Shown here in pieces: positions 22,581 to 33,000 of a stretch of DNA of 64,000 bases. Each line of letters begins with the position of its first letter. Position 1 is the first letter of the stretch. The notes below the pieces were generated by a model. It worked only from the letters and a program-made list of their open reading frames with translations. It did not search any database and had not been told where the DNA came from. The position numbers were made by a program, and so were the translations under genes. Source of the stretch: Ampelocalamus luodianensis (Eukaryota > Streptophyta > Magnoliopsida > Poales > Poaceae); assembly GCA_036346255.1 (NCBI GenBank), contig CM070632.1:22523408-22587407 (forward strand). Direction: 5' to 3'.

Positions 22581-23367
22581 GGCGTGAGAGGGGAAAAATG
22601 GCTCGAGGAGTGGCGACGAGATTAGGGGAAATCGTTGCGCACGCGTGAATGGAAGGAGGGGGCAAATGGCGGCAATTACAGAGCTCCAGCGTTGCGGTAA
22701 TGGCGACTCCGTGCGGTGTTTGTGCGAGGAAGAAGAGATGGGGAAGAAGAAGATGCGGAGGGGCCCACATGGCGGTGACGGCCAAAAAGAAAAGAGAGCG
22801 GGGCTTGGCTGGCCATCGGATTTCCATCTGACGGTTGCGATCAGATGAGGGGTTGCAGGAGAGTAGGCCAAATGGGCCATGCGCACGGAGAGAGGAAACG
22901 GGTCGGGGTGCGGAAAAAGAAGATGGGCCGGACAAGGTTTCAGCCCAAAAGCGATTTGGGATTTTCAAATTGATTTCCAATTAAAATAATTCTAGTAATT
23001 CATTTAGGCTTTATAAAATAGCAAAATAAATCAAAAAATTATAGAAAAATTCACAAAAATTCCCTTCTTTATTTTGAACTTAATAAAATTATTTCCAACT
23101 TAAAGTTTCCCTTTAATTTTGCAAATAAATTATTTTGTCCTTTAAAGTATTTAGGAAAAAGCTTTTAAAATCCCAAAAAATTCCAGAAATTACTTATATT
23201 TTCCTTTTGAACTTTAAATCCAATAAAATCCCAGAAAACTCAATAAATTTTATTTTTTCCTTTTTTAAAAAATAGGAAATTCAAGTAAAGCAAATAAACT
23301 CCTTCAAATTTCAGAAATTCCAACAAAATAATAACTTTATTTATTTCATTTACCTTGGGATGTTACA
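22581..23367 (-). repeat. 3' LTR of element D, 5' portion only
   Basis: Read on the minus strand it starts TGTAACATCCCAAGG at 23367, directly after a polypurine tract. It runs 787 bases until it meets the end of the plus-strand family C LTR at 22580, tail to tail. The expected remainder of the LTR in the same orientation is absent. Confidence 0.75.
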
Positions 23368-23381
23368 AACTACCCCCTTAA
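23368..23381 (-). other. Polypurine tract of element D
   Basis: On the minus strand TTAAGGGGGTAGTT lies directly before TGTAACATCCC, matching the arrangement of element A. Confidence 0.85.
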
Positions 23382-23527
23382 AAGAATCTCGTCCCCGAGA
23401 TTCGGAGAGGCTAGAAAGAAAGCTCAAAAATGCTAGGTATTCAATTGGATTAGTTGTCGCCCACATCTGGCTCCTCATCTGACAGAGCCTGAGCTGTGAC
23501 ATTGTACAGACGTCTTTTTCCTGAATT

Positions 23528-24570
23528 CTACGACTTCTTGTTCGCTTGCACGATGTTGACTTCAGAGTTGGCTGGATTTGCTGCCTGCTGCTTCATTAAA
23601 CATTTACTAGCGAAATGCCCAACCTCATGGCAATTGAAGCACGTGATGCCCGCAACATGGGATGAGTCCTTCTGTGCCTAGTCACCATCAGATGTGTTGG
23701 AGGAGTCCAAGTTGACTAGGTTGTCTACTGTTGGCTGGAATTTGACTTGATACAATGAAGTCCCTCTAGCTCTAGGAAAACTTCCAGAGTTGAATTTATG
23801 TGCAGCCATTCTTTGCTTGCGATTTCCATCTCGCGGTGCTTGCCTTCTTGACGAATTGCCTTATCGACTAGCCGTTGGAAGTCCGAATAGTCCTGAGAAA
23901 TCAGTTGAACGGACAAATCATCATTGATTCCTTCTAGGAATATTTCCTGCTTGTCTTCATCCTTTGCAACATCTTTAGGTACATATCGCGCCAATTGATT
24001 GAACTTGTGCAGGTACTCATTCACAGAGCGGTTGCCTTGGCACATCGAATGAAACTCCTTCTTCTTGAGGGTCATCATGCCCGCAGGAATGTGTGCACGC
24101 TAGAAGGCTCGCACAAACTCAGCCCAAGTGATGGACTAATCCTCATCGTTAGCTAGACTATAGTTGTCCCACCATTCTGAAGCTGGTCCCATGAGCTGGT
24201 GCGAAGCGAACAGCAACCTCTCACGATCGGTGCACTGAGCGATGTCCAACTTCTTACTAATCGCTCAGAGCGAATCATCTGCATCCATGGGCTCGGTACT
24301 GCTTGAAAAAGTTGGTGGTAGCAACCTCATAAATTCTGACATACTGGTCCTTTGAGGTGGTGGAGTTGGAGTTGGAGTTGGAGCTTGGAAAGTTGTAGCT
24401 TGTCGAGCTTGATTGTTGTTGATGGACTGGGAGAGCAGTTCGATAAGCCGGTTCTGATTAGCCATCATCTATTGTCATTCTGATCCATTGGTGACTAGTG
24501 GTGGTGGAATTGGGGCGCTTCCATCATCATTGGCGTTGGTTCCACTTTCAGAGTGACGAGTGTTCACCAT
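23528..24570 (-). pseudogene. gag: Gag of element D; no Pol present
   Basis: The minus-strand ATG at 24570 opens MVNTRHSESGTNAND, a common start of Tekay-type Gag. Then come LLPPTFSSSTEPMDADDSL, the capsid core with EFHSMCQGNRSVNEYLHKFN and ARYVPKDV, and one zinc knuckle CFNCHEVGHFASKC. The frame ends in TAG at 23528, only about 150 bases before the polypurine tract. No protease, RT or integrase lies between, so the element depends on proteins from others. Internal stops are TGA and TAG soon after VTNGSE, TGA at 24265-24267, and two TAGs between 24090 and 24140; several are one C-to-T change from Arg or Gln codons. Confidence 0.85.
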
Positions 24571-25150
24571 TTGTCGGTTACTCCAGAGGGTTAGGAAAGG
24601 AAACAAAGGCTAGGAAAGAAACAAAGAAGAAGAACTAAGGGGATAGAGTAAGATAACACCAAACGAAAGAACCAACTTAAAGACTTTTCAGGAAAACCTT
24701 AACAGCTTTATATAACGCTCTACTGGATCGAGACTTTTTAATCTGGTGAAACGACTCAATACACAGAATGAGCCTTGGCAAACATAAACTATATGGTTGG
24801 GTTGACATTGCAACTTCTGCTTACGGTCTTCGATGGGCCTTGCATGTTGTCCTTGATTGATAGCGATGACTTTGATGCCTTCTTGGTAGCTTCATGTCTT
24901 GAGGTCTTGCACGTAATGGCAAGAACGTATTGACCTTCTATCAAAATTTCCAAGGGAAGAGGATTGATTTAACATTGTAAAATAGTGAGGGGGAAATTAG
25001 ATAAGAAAGAATCACCAGGAAGAAGCTAAAGATAGACAGATGACCAAGATGAGGAGAGAACAATTTATTTTTTTCTTGTTATGTAAAATAAGCTTTGAAG
25101 TTTCACAACTAACGGCCATTCTAACTAGGTCATGACCTACAGTCGATATA

Positions 25151-25162
25151 GATCTGATACCA
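25151..25162 (-). other. Primer-binding site of element D
   Basis: On the minus strand TGGTATCAGATC lies three bases after the LTR end GGGTCCTGACA. It matches initiator tRNA-Met except near the end. Confidence 0.88.
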
Positions 25163-25165
25163 GTT

Positions 25166-25631
25166 TGTCAGGACCCGGGAGTAACATCTCAGATCCTCTG
25201 TGCATAACTGAACTAGTCCCATGATCAGTGGCTAGCTCACACAGTAAACAAATGTGATAACACAACCATAATCACAAAACTTTATTAATAAACGATAGAG
25301 TTGATTACAAGATAGGCTTATAGGCCAACATTACATAAACACAATGGAAGACGATGAAGAAGTAGTGGAGTCCAGTTGATCTGCCACAGGCAATCGATTG
25401 GGGTAGCGGTCTAGTCGTCATGATCCACACCTGTAGCGAAGTCCTCCTCCTCTGAAATTTGTTTGCATAAAGCAAGTATGAGCACTATTACTGTGCTCGC
25501 AAGTTACACCCGTCAAATAACAGAATAACATGCATACATGGATGTAACAAAGGATGGCTTATAAGGTTATTTGTGCAAAAACGACATCTGACATTAAATA
25601 CAATACTAAGTTCAAAAGCTCAATTTTTTTA
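25166..25631 (-). repeat. 5' LTR of element D, first piece
   Basis: The left edge TGTCAGGACCC is the LTR end on the minus strand. It continues to 25631, where a CACTA transposon interrupts it; the LTR resumes at 32093. Element D interior (23368-25165) is only 1798 bp. Confidence 0.88.
25411..25451 (-). other. Candidate acidic exon b in LTR D (minus strand)
   Basis: After the acceptor AAATTTCAG the minus strand reads AG then GAG GAG GAC, giving EEDFATGVDHDD and TAG. It begins with two bases of a split codon, the same phase as in the other LTR families. Confidence 0.4.
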
Positions 25632-25639
25632 CACTACAA

Positions 25640-26340
25640 GAAAAACATACATACAACAACACATAACTCGCAACAGAAAACATATGCGTTGTAGGACCAA
25701 AAGCTACTCGGCCCACCACCTCCCACCTCCGAATAAAACTGCTCCGATCTAAACCCCTCTTATTTCTTTGCTTCCTCCCGTATAGTCCCTTCCGCTTCAT
25801 CTTCCTCTAAAAAATCCCCTTCCTTCATCTAGGGTTCCCCCGACTAGCCGTCTGCCTCTCGCCATTCGCGCCCGACACCGAGCTGCGGCTGCTCCCGCCT
25901 CGCCGTGCGCTCACGCGTTCCACGCCACTGCGTCAACGCTGGTTGGTGGCTCCGATCCACCACCACGATCTGCCCGCTCTCTGCTGCGCGCCGTCTCGCT
26001 CCGCTTTCGCCTCCACCGCCTCTGCCGTCGCCCCAAGCAACGGAGGCCCTCGACTCAAGGCAGCAACATTCACTCCGTGGCGGCTGGTGCGGCGGCGGCG
26101 GTATCGTACACACCAAGCGGGCGGCCCTGCTTTGCCTGGCGTCGATCACGTCGAGGGCACCATCAAGGCCATCGTTGGCCCGTCTCGATCGCCTTCACGC
26201 CGTGCCCCTTGACCTCCTCAAGTTCCTTGACCGCCGGTAACAACGGCAAACCCCAACCCGGTAGCTTGCTTTGTGTTCCTAATTTAATTCCTTTGTCTAA
26301 TTCAATTCAAGAGTTAAACTATTCAATTCAACACTAGGTG
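25640..26340 (+). other. GC-rich, gene-like segment inside the CACTA element
   Basis: From about 25840 to 26240 base composition jumps to GC-rich, unlike the rest of the element, and two overlapping plus frames stay open (25905-26240 and 25943-26212). It begins after a pyrimidine-rich leader with CTAGGGTTCCCCCG and ends at a GT-like CCGGTAA. This could be the first exon of the element's own gene or a captured host exon. No domain is recognised in either frame. Confidence 0.35.
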
Positions 26341-27169
26341 ATACTTGTCCGGTTTGCGACGTATTGTAGTTTTGAGGATGAAATTATGGAGCTCTTGTCG
26401 TCTCACTGACCGTTTGGACGGATGATTCTCAGTACAACATCTAATTTCTAGTACAATCAAGGTGTTCTTGCTCTTACAAATAGGACAAGTTTCGTTAATT
26501 GGTTGGACATTGCGGTTACTTGGTATGCATGATCGTGTCGATGAAACAAACAAGGTTGAATTCAGCCAACTTTGAGATCAATTCACTACTACGGACACCA
26601 AGTTTGAGCACAAAACAAAAGCATTTTTTTACATCTATGAGTTGCACTCACAAAACAAAACAACGACATTGCCTTGTTTATTTTGGTGATTGTTCATATT
26701 ATTCATTTGTAGGTTTTTGTCTTACTAATGTTGCCTTTACCAATTTCCATTTTTCACTGTTAGTGACCACTTCAACAACAATAGTGAAGCCAAAGTGCTA
26801 CTTAACACTTGTCAAGGTACATTTTTAATCCACTATCATGAATGTTAAAAGAAACTCGGTTGTTGTCTAGCTACACTCTCTTCACTCACCTGTAAGAGTG
26901 AACAACTTCTTCCATCCTCATGAGTCATGCCTCATGCTCCCACTATGTCTTGTCTCGGATTTGATTTTAACAAGCGATTTGATCTCTGAGTATTGATATC
27001 ATGAGTCTTGCATTTTCATGATATCGCTTCCGCCTCAAGCATATTGTCGTGATTGATTCGATGAGGCATAACTATGCAAACTTCAATTAAGATAGAAGAA
27101 GCAGACTTGTCTAACTTGAATTTCAATTTTTTCACAGTTACTCTTAAGTCTTGATATGCGTCTACTGAT

Positions 27170-27346
27170 GATTGTTATTGCGTACATTGTTCAATTGCGA
27201 GGAAATTAATGGGAACATTTACTCTTTTGCGAAGTCTGAGTAACCAATTGAGGAGCAACCAAGAACTTGAGGCATCTGATCCATATATACTTAAAGCTAT
27301 TTCCTAGGGAATTTATTGGCGTAATTTTTACAATCGATACATAAAC
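27170..27346 (+). repeat. 177-bp direct repeat, copy 1 (left of the CACTA insert)
   Basis: Starts ATTGTTATTGCG and ends ATACATAAAC; repeated at 30171-30345 with small indels. The pair brackets the 2.8-kb insert. Confidence 0.85.
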
Positions 27347-27351
27347 GGCAC

Positions 27352-29508
27352 TGTAACACTCGCCAAACGAAGCCAAGATGCCACCTAGTTAATCTAACAA
27401 TCTACACATTTCGAAGATTATGAAATAATTATATCAACCAACCGACAAGATTAACATAATCAAGATATGGTGAAGGTATCCTTCCTTCACCTTCTAAGTT
27501 ATTTAATACCGAGAAACATTAAAGAGGGTTCACATGCGAATAAATCAACATCATAGCAGAAGGTATCCTTCCTTCTCCAATTAAAGTTTAATTATTACAA
27601 TTCAAAGATTAGCGAATGTAATATTGAACTAGAATTATGTCTTGAACATGAAATTGGTGATGTAGACAAGTAGTGCGTGTCTACTCCTCCCAAGAGAATC
27701 TCATCAACGATCACCTAGAAATAGACAAAAACAACGCAAGGGTGAGTCCAAGACTCAGCAAGTACAATGATCAATAAGACATTTATCAATACGAATAAGA
27801 CATGCTCGCATCAACATTGGTCATAACACAAATGAGTGCGTATGGAGACATGACATGAATGCTTAAAATCAAGGGAATGGACTGCAACACACATATATCG
27901 AGTATAGTCGGTGAACACCCGTCGTGTTCACTCAAGCCCGCATCTTAACAAAAATGCGGGATCCATTTCCGTATGAAGAACGTTTCATACGGTGTCCAAC
28001 ATTGCCCATCTTGGAATTAATGGGTCTTACTCAACCATCCTCGAATTGATGGTCTTCCTCATCCACTCCCGTGGACGGCAAATGATAATGAATGCATGCA
28101 ACAATTAAGTGAAATATACAATAACACCATTTCTATTCATGAATTCAATGTATTGAACAAGGCATGAATAATTCATTTCACATGTCTCACAAGTTACCAA
28201 AAACAACTCAAGCTAATAACCACAGTACAGACATCCAAATAAACATGGTACTTGCCTTCCGCTATGCGCCGTTATCCGCAACGGCGCTCTTACACCAAGT
28301 TTCGCGCCTAAACCAACGAAATAACTCAATAAGTATACATGATACCCAGGTCAACTAGTCGGTGTTCTATATTACTTCTATTAAGACTCAATTCAATCCT
28401 ATATCGCATAAACTGAAAAACAGCGAACCTGTCCATAAAAATAAATCCTGGACAGCAACACGGGACTAACATAACTCACAGCCTGGAAGTCGAAAAATAG
28501 CAAACCCAATTTCTGTAGATTCTTAACTGGTCTAACTACAAAACTCTAGTTGACACGACAATCCAATTTGGTCAAATTAATAGGCTAATAATTGTTTGAA
28601 CATTCAGCACAGATTCAGCCTACCAAATTTCAGCAGAAATATTCAGTTGATCATAACTTCTATGTTACAACTCCGAATTGAGCATTCTTTACCAATCTGA
28701 AAAGGTTATCGAATTACCTACAATAACTTAGTTGGGTGAACTTTCAGTTTCGACCAATTTCCCTTTCAAAATTTAGGAAATAACCAGACAGTTTATTCTC
28801 GTCAGATTTCTGGCAGCAGGTACTAAAACATCCATAACTTTTGACTCGGACCTCGGAATCAAGTGAACTTGGTGGCCACTGAAACTTAAGAACAAGGCCT
28901 AGATATCTCTAGGAGACCAAACCTTCAGATTCTGCTTAAAAATAACCGAAACACCCTCTACAACGTACTGGACATAATCAGTTTCTAATTTCAGCAAGTC
29001 TGCCTAATCAAAACGTATCCAAATCTCTTCTACCAACTATCAAACCACGAGGATCGCATCGTTACCTTGCTGCAACCAGGAGTAGGTAGAAGGATCCTTG
29101 GTGAAGAAGCTCTTCCTCCTTTTCCTCCTTTGGCCGAATCACTCAACAGCCCACCTCGATGCTTTGCAACACCAACCGTGGGAAACTCCGAGATCGGTTG
29201 GGGCAGCACCACGAGGGAGGAGCAGCCACAAGGGGAGATGGGGCGGCTCCAAGGCAGGGCGCAAGGGAGGAGAGGAGGGGAGGTGGGCCAAGAGGAAAAG
29301 AAGGGAGGTGGCGGCCAAGGAATAAAAGGGGAGGGCTAGGGTTTGCACCAAGGGGAGGAGAGGCGCATGGGCCTAGGCCCATGGTCGGCCAAGGCCTGGA
29401 AAGGCTACCTGGAGGCCCAAAACTCTCATCCTCTCAAAACGACATTTTTACGCTAGCCGAAGTTCCCCGATTAAACCTTTCTTTCCCGAACAAAAACAGG
29501 GTATGACA
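27352..29508 (-). mobile_element. Solo LTR inside the CACTA element
   Basis: TGTAACACTCG at the left and GGGTATGACA at the right. Left flank is GGCAC, right flank GCACC; a five-base duplication GGCAC with one G lost from the right copy would explain both, since 29509 onward is LTR sequence that reads GGCACC elsewhere (32136). GCCTTCC near 28255 (minus GGAAGGCAAG) gives minus orientation. It is a distant relative of the solo LTR 54254-57093. Confidence 0.75.
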
Positions 29509-30170
29509 GCACCAACCTAACACCAATATAACACGGGCACCAACCCGAGACTTCAACCCGTAACTTTTCTCATGGACACCCATCCATGTCAAAACTGTTT
29601 TACAAAAATATTTTGAAAACAAAACCAAAGTCTAACTTTGAGTGGCTTTACGAAGCATGTCCATGACCGTGGACACGACTATTCGAATAGTTTTACACTC
29701 TGCAGAGGTTGTACAACTTTACCCACAAGACATGAATTCTCTAGTTTGTTTGGCATCCGTCGATACCACCGCTCACTACCTCAGGTAAGCAGTCTAGATC
29801 ACGTGTCAAGGCCTTTACAATGCGCCATTCCACTGTAGTTCACCCTCTCTAAGGTTTCGCCTCCCCTTTGGATAGAAATCCGCCGGGCTTAGGGCCCCCC
29901 TCTTGAGCCAGGTGGGACAACATAGTCATGAAAGACATCCCACCGAAACAGTTGGATAGACCACGATGGAACTTTGCAAATTAGTCAGCCAGGTCCCCTC
30001 CCTATTCTCAGGATATGTGGTAGTGCGATGTGGCTTATCAAGATGCGGCTCGAAGACCGGTCCTTAATTGACCTGGGCGACAACACACAGAACCCTGGGC
30101 TTCAACCTACCAGCTTGAGCCCATGCATAAACTCGCACCCACCGGACAACCAATTAGCCCAACTCCAAAC
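29509..30170 (-). repeat. LTR fragment (family C) inside the CACTA element
   Basis: Nearly identical to 32137-32795, with the palindrome module at 29658-29710. It ends abruptly at CAACTCCAAAC, where the second CACTA direct repeat begins. Confidence 0.85.
29655..29712 (-). promoter_or_regulatory. LTR triple-palindrome module, copy 6
   Basis: GTCCATGACCGTGGAC, CTATTCGAATAG at 29679-29690, then ACTCTGCAGAGG. Confidence 0.6.
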
Positions 30171-30345
30171 TGATTGTTATTGCGTATTGTTCAATTGCGA
30201 GGAAATTAATGGGAACATTTACTCTTTTGCGAATCTGAGTAACCAATTGAGGAGCAACCAAGAACTTGGCATCTGATCCATATATACTTAAAGCTATTTC
30301 CTAGGGAATTTATTGGCGTAATTTTTTACAATCTGATACATAAAC
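30171..30345 (+). repeat. Direct repeat, copy 2 (right of the CACTA insert)
   Basis: Second copy of 27170-27346. Differences include ATCTGATAC against ATCGATAC and GAATCTGAG against GAAGTCTGAG. Confidence 0.85.
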
Positions 30346-30616
30346 ACTGTCATGAGAAAGCGGGTATTTACTATTTACAATCTCCTTTTGGACTATACTT
30401 TGGTTGCTAGGTCCTGGTAATTTCTGTTTGGTGCATGTCAGTCTTGTTCCAGTTCTGAATGTTGTTGGTGAACAGGTAGCTGGATTGTTTGGTTGATTCA
30501 TTTACTATGTTCCACTGTAAATTAACTTATTATTTCGTTTGCATGGCATTATTTGGATAAATCTGTTTAGTTCAATTTACCTATTATTTATTCTACGTCT
30601 GTTATTTTCTCTTGTA

Positions 30617-31510
30617 GAAAACTAAGCCAACCCAACATAGTGTTTGTGGTTTAAGGGGACTTGGGCTCACCCCAAATATTTTAGCTTGTCGCAATGACAA
30701 AGGTAGGCAACAAATTCATTTTACCGTTATCTTTGTATCTTGGTAGATTCTTCATTTTATTGGGTTTCTTTACATTACTTTTCATAAGCGCAATCTTATT
30801 TAATAGGTTTTGGAAGAAAATGTGAAGGAAAAACTCTTAGTTACGCCATGTCTTGGTAATGGAATTGTAAACTTTTGTTGTCGGGATAGCTTCATTTGCT
30901 TTGTAGCTAATCGCTCCGTAGCTCATGAGTAATTCTATTTTTAGGCAGCTAACATTGTCACTTTGTATGATGTTTCCAATATTTGGCGTATTCCTTTGTT
31001 GCTACGGGTTTAGCACATCTCATTTTCTTTGTAGTAAATTCGTATGTGATGTCCCCGAAAGCATTCGTGTTTAATCTGAATCTCATTTGTGCCAGCAGGA
31101 CCAAAAGGCACATCAAGCTATTCTTAAAGTTCGAACCTAGAAAGGTTTGTCTCCATATATCTAGTCGATTATTTTCTCTATCTTTGTATTATTCGTATGC
31201 GGCAATGGATATTTATTTGTATTGTTTGCGCTTTGCTTGGGATCCCTTTGGCCTTTCATTCTTAGTTTTGAATGACTAATGCTCGATTCCAAGTGAGGAT
31301 TGATCATCATTGTCTAGTACTTGAGTGTAATTCTTTTATAAAGTTGCTTGCAATTTTAATTATGAATTAAACATCACACTAGTCACCATTGAAAATTTAA
31401 TGGCAAGAGAGCAACTTTGTCTATCCCATGCGATCATCTTGTAATGGCATTAATGGACTCTAATTTTTCATTGTAGGTTGATAACATAAATGGATGATGC
31501 TACGGATGAT
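30617..31510 (+). other. Exon-like stretches in the CACTA right half
   Basis: After a TTTTCTCTTGTAG acceptor at about 30605-30617, an open stretch reads KTKPTQHSVCGLRGLGLTP up to a donor GACAAAG|GTAGGC near 30702. A second open stretch follows near 30807 (VLEENVKEKLLVTPCLGNG) and runs to TAA. These could be exons of a CACTA accessory protein, but I recognise no domain. Confidence 0.3.
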
Positions 31511-31739
31511 ATGTTGAATGAAGGTGGAGAATGGTGACATAGGCAGATGATTTTCATTACGTTTAGATTTCATTATGTTAGGAAATGATGTTCGAGCAAA
31601 ATATTTATATCATATTTTATGTGGATGGTTATTTATGTAATGCAACAATTTCTTTTTAATATATGAGTGTTCTTTTTTACCATGCTATGATCAATAATGA
31701 TTTTTTTTACTTTGACTTCTACACACTTATAATCATTAC

Positions 31740-32089
31740 AGCAACTTAATTATATCCGTTGCCAAAATAGCAAAAGTCATATGTGTGTTGTAAGTACCAA
31801 CGTTTCTATGCGTTGTGACAATATAATTATATCTATTGTCAAAATAGTAAAGTCATCCATGCATGGTAAGTACCAACACATACAAGTGTAGTTACAACTG
31901 ACTATATCCGTTCGAGTAACAACGCATTTTCATATCTATTACCAACGCTTGTTTATCTGTTGTAATAGATTCTCGCAACGGCTTCAATGGCAACACATAT
32001 TAAATGCGTTGGTATAGACCGTAGCAACACTTATTTGGATTTTTACCAACGCATATATGCGTTGGTAAAAGAGTGTTCATCTTGTAGTG
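31740..32089. repeat. CACTA right subterminal repeats
   Basis: Many short copies of ACCAACGC and its complement, including CCAACGCATATATGCGTTGG at about 32046-32065, a 20-bp perfect palindrome. In En/Spm elements such repeats bind the TnpA-type protein. Confidence 0.75.
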
Positions 32090-32092
32090 TTA

Positions 32093-33000
32093 TAATATCC
32101 AAAATTGATTTTGAATTAATAAAGATAGTGTAGGCACCAACCTAACACCAATATAACACGGGCACCAACCCGAGACTTCAACCCGTAACTTTTCTCATGG
32201 ACACCCATCCATGTCAAAACTGTTTTACAAAAATATTTTGAAAACAAAACCAAAGTCTAACTTTGAGTGGCTTTACGAAGCATGTCCATGACCGTGGACA
32301 CGACTATTCGAATAGTTTTACACTCTGCAGAGGTTGTACAACTTTACCCACAAGACATAAATTCTCTAGTTTGTTTGGCATCCGTCAATACCACTGCTCA
32401 CTACCTCAGGTAAGCAGTCTAGATCACGTGTCAAGGCCTTTACAATGCGCCATTCCACTGTAGTTCACCCTCTCTAAGGTTTCGCCTCCCCTTTGGATAG
32501 AAATCCGCCGGGCTTAGGGCCCCCCTCTTGAGCCAGGTGGGACAACATAGTCATGAAAGACATCCCACCGAAACAGTTGGATAGACCACGATGTAACTTT
32601 GCAAATTAGTCAGCCAGGTCCCCTCCCTATTCTCAGGATATGTGGTAGTGCGATGTGGCTTATCAAGATGCGGCTCGAAAACCGGTCCTTAATTGACCTG
32701 GGCGACAACACACATAACCCTGGGCTTCAACCTACCCAGTTGAGCCCATGCATAAACCTGCACCCACCAGACAACCAATTAGCCCAACTCCAAACCATCA
32801 TTTAATTTTATTTCATTTTTCACAGTCATTTATAAAACTCCTATGACACACTAATGCCAAGGGTACAACTTAAACAACATTTGATGTTTGGCTGAAATTC
32901 CCCAAATCAAATATATTTTGGTGTAAGCATGGCTAAGCATAATTTTTCTCAAAAAGTTCTAGTTCATACCATTTTATAAACTAGGTTTTCATCTAAGGTG
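32093..33000 (-). repeat. 5' LTR of element D, continuation after the CACTA insertion
   Basis: Resumes with TAATATCCAAAATTG, the complement of the family C LTR at about 22100. It continues through the palindrome module to GCATGGCTAAGCATAA near 32930, then meets plus-strand LTR sequence somewhere near 33000. The junction cannot be placed to the base. Confidence 0.75.
32280..32340 (-). promoter_or_regulatory. LTR triple-palindrome module, copy 7
   Basis: GTCCATGACCGTGGAC, CTATTCGAATAG at 32304-32315, and ACTCTGCAGAGG. Confidence 0.6.

Larger units (their letters stand above)
25632..32089. mobile_element. CACTA (En/Spm-type) transposon with target duplication TTA
   Basis: Left end CACTACAAGAAAAAC, right end GTTCATCTTGTAGTG (inverted CACTACAAG), flanked by TTA at 25629-25631 and 32090-32092. 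Three-base duplication and CACTA termini define the superfamily. Subterminal repeats of the type ACCAACGC / GCGTTGG crowd the right 350 bases, with GCGTTGT at the left. No full transposase is recognised, so it is probably non-autonomous. It sits inside the LTR of element D and carries a later LTR-derived insert at 27347-30170. Confidence 0.93.
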
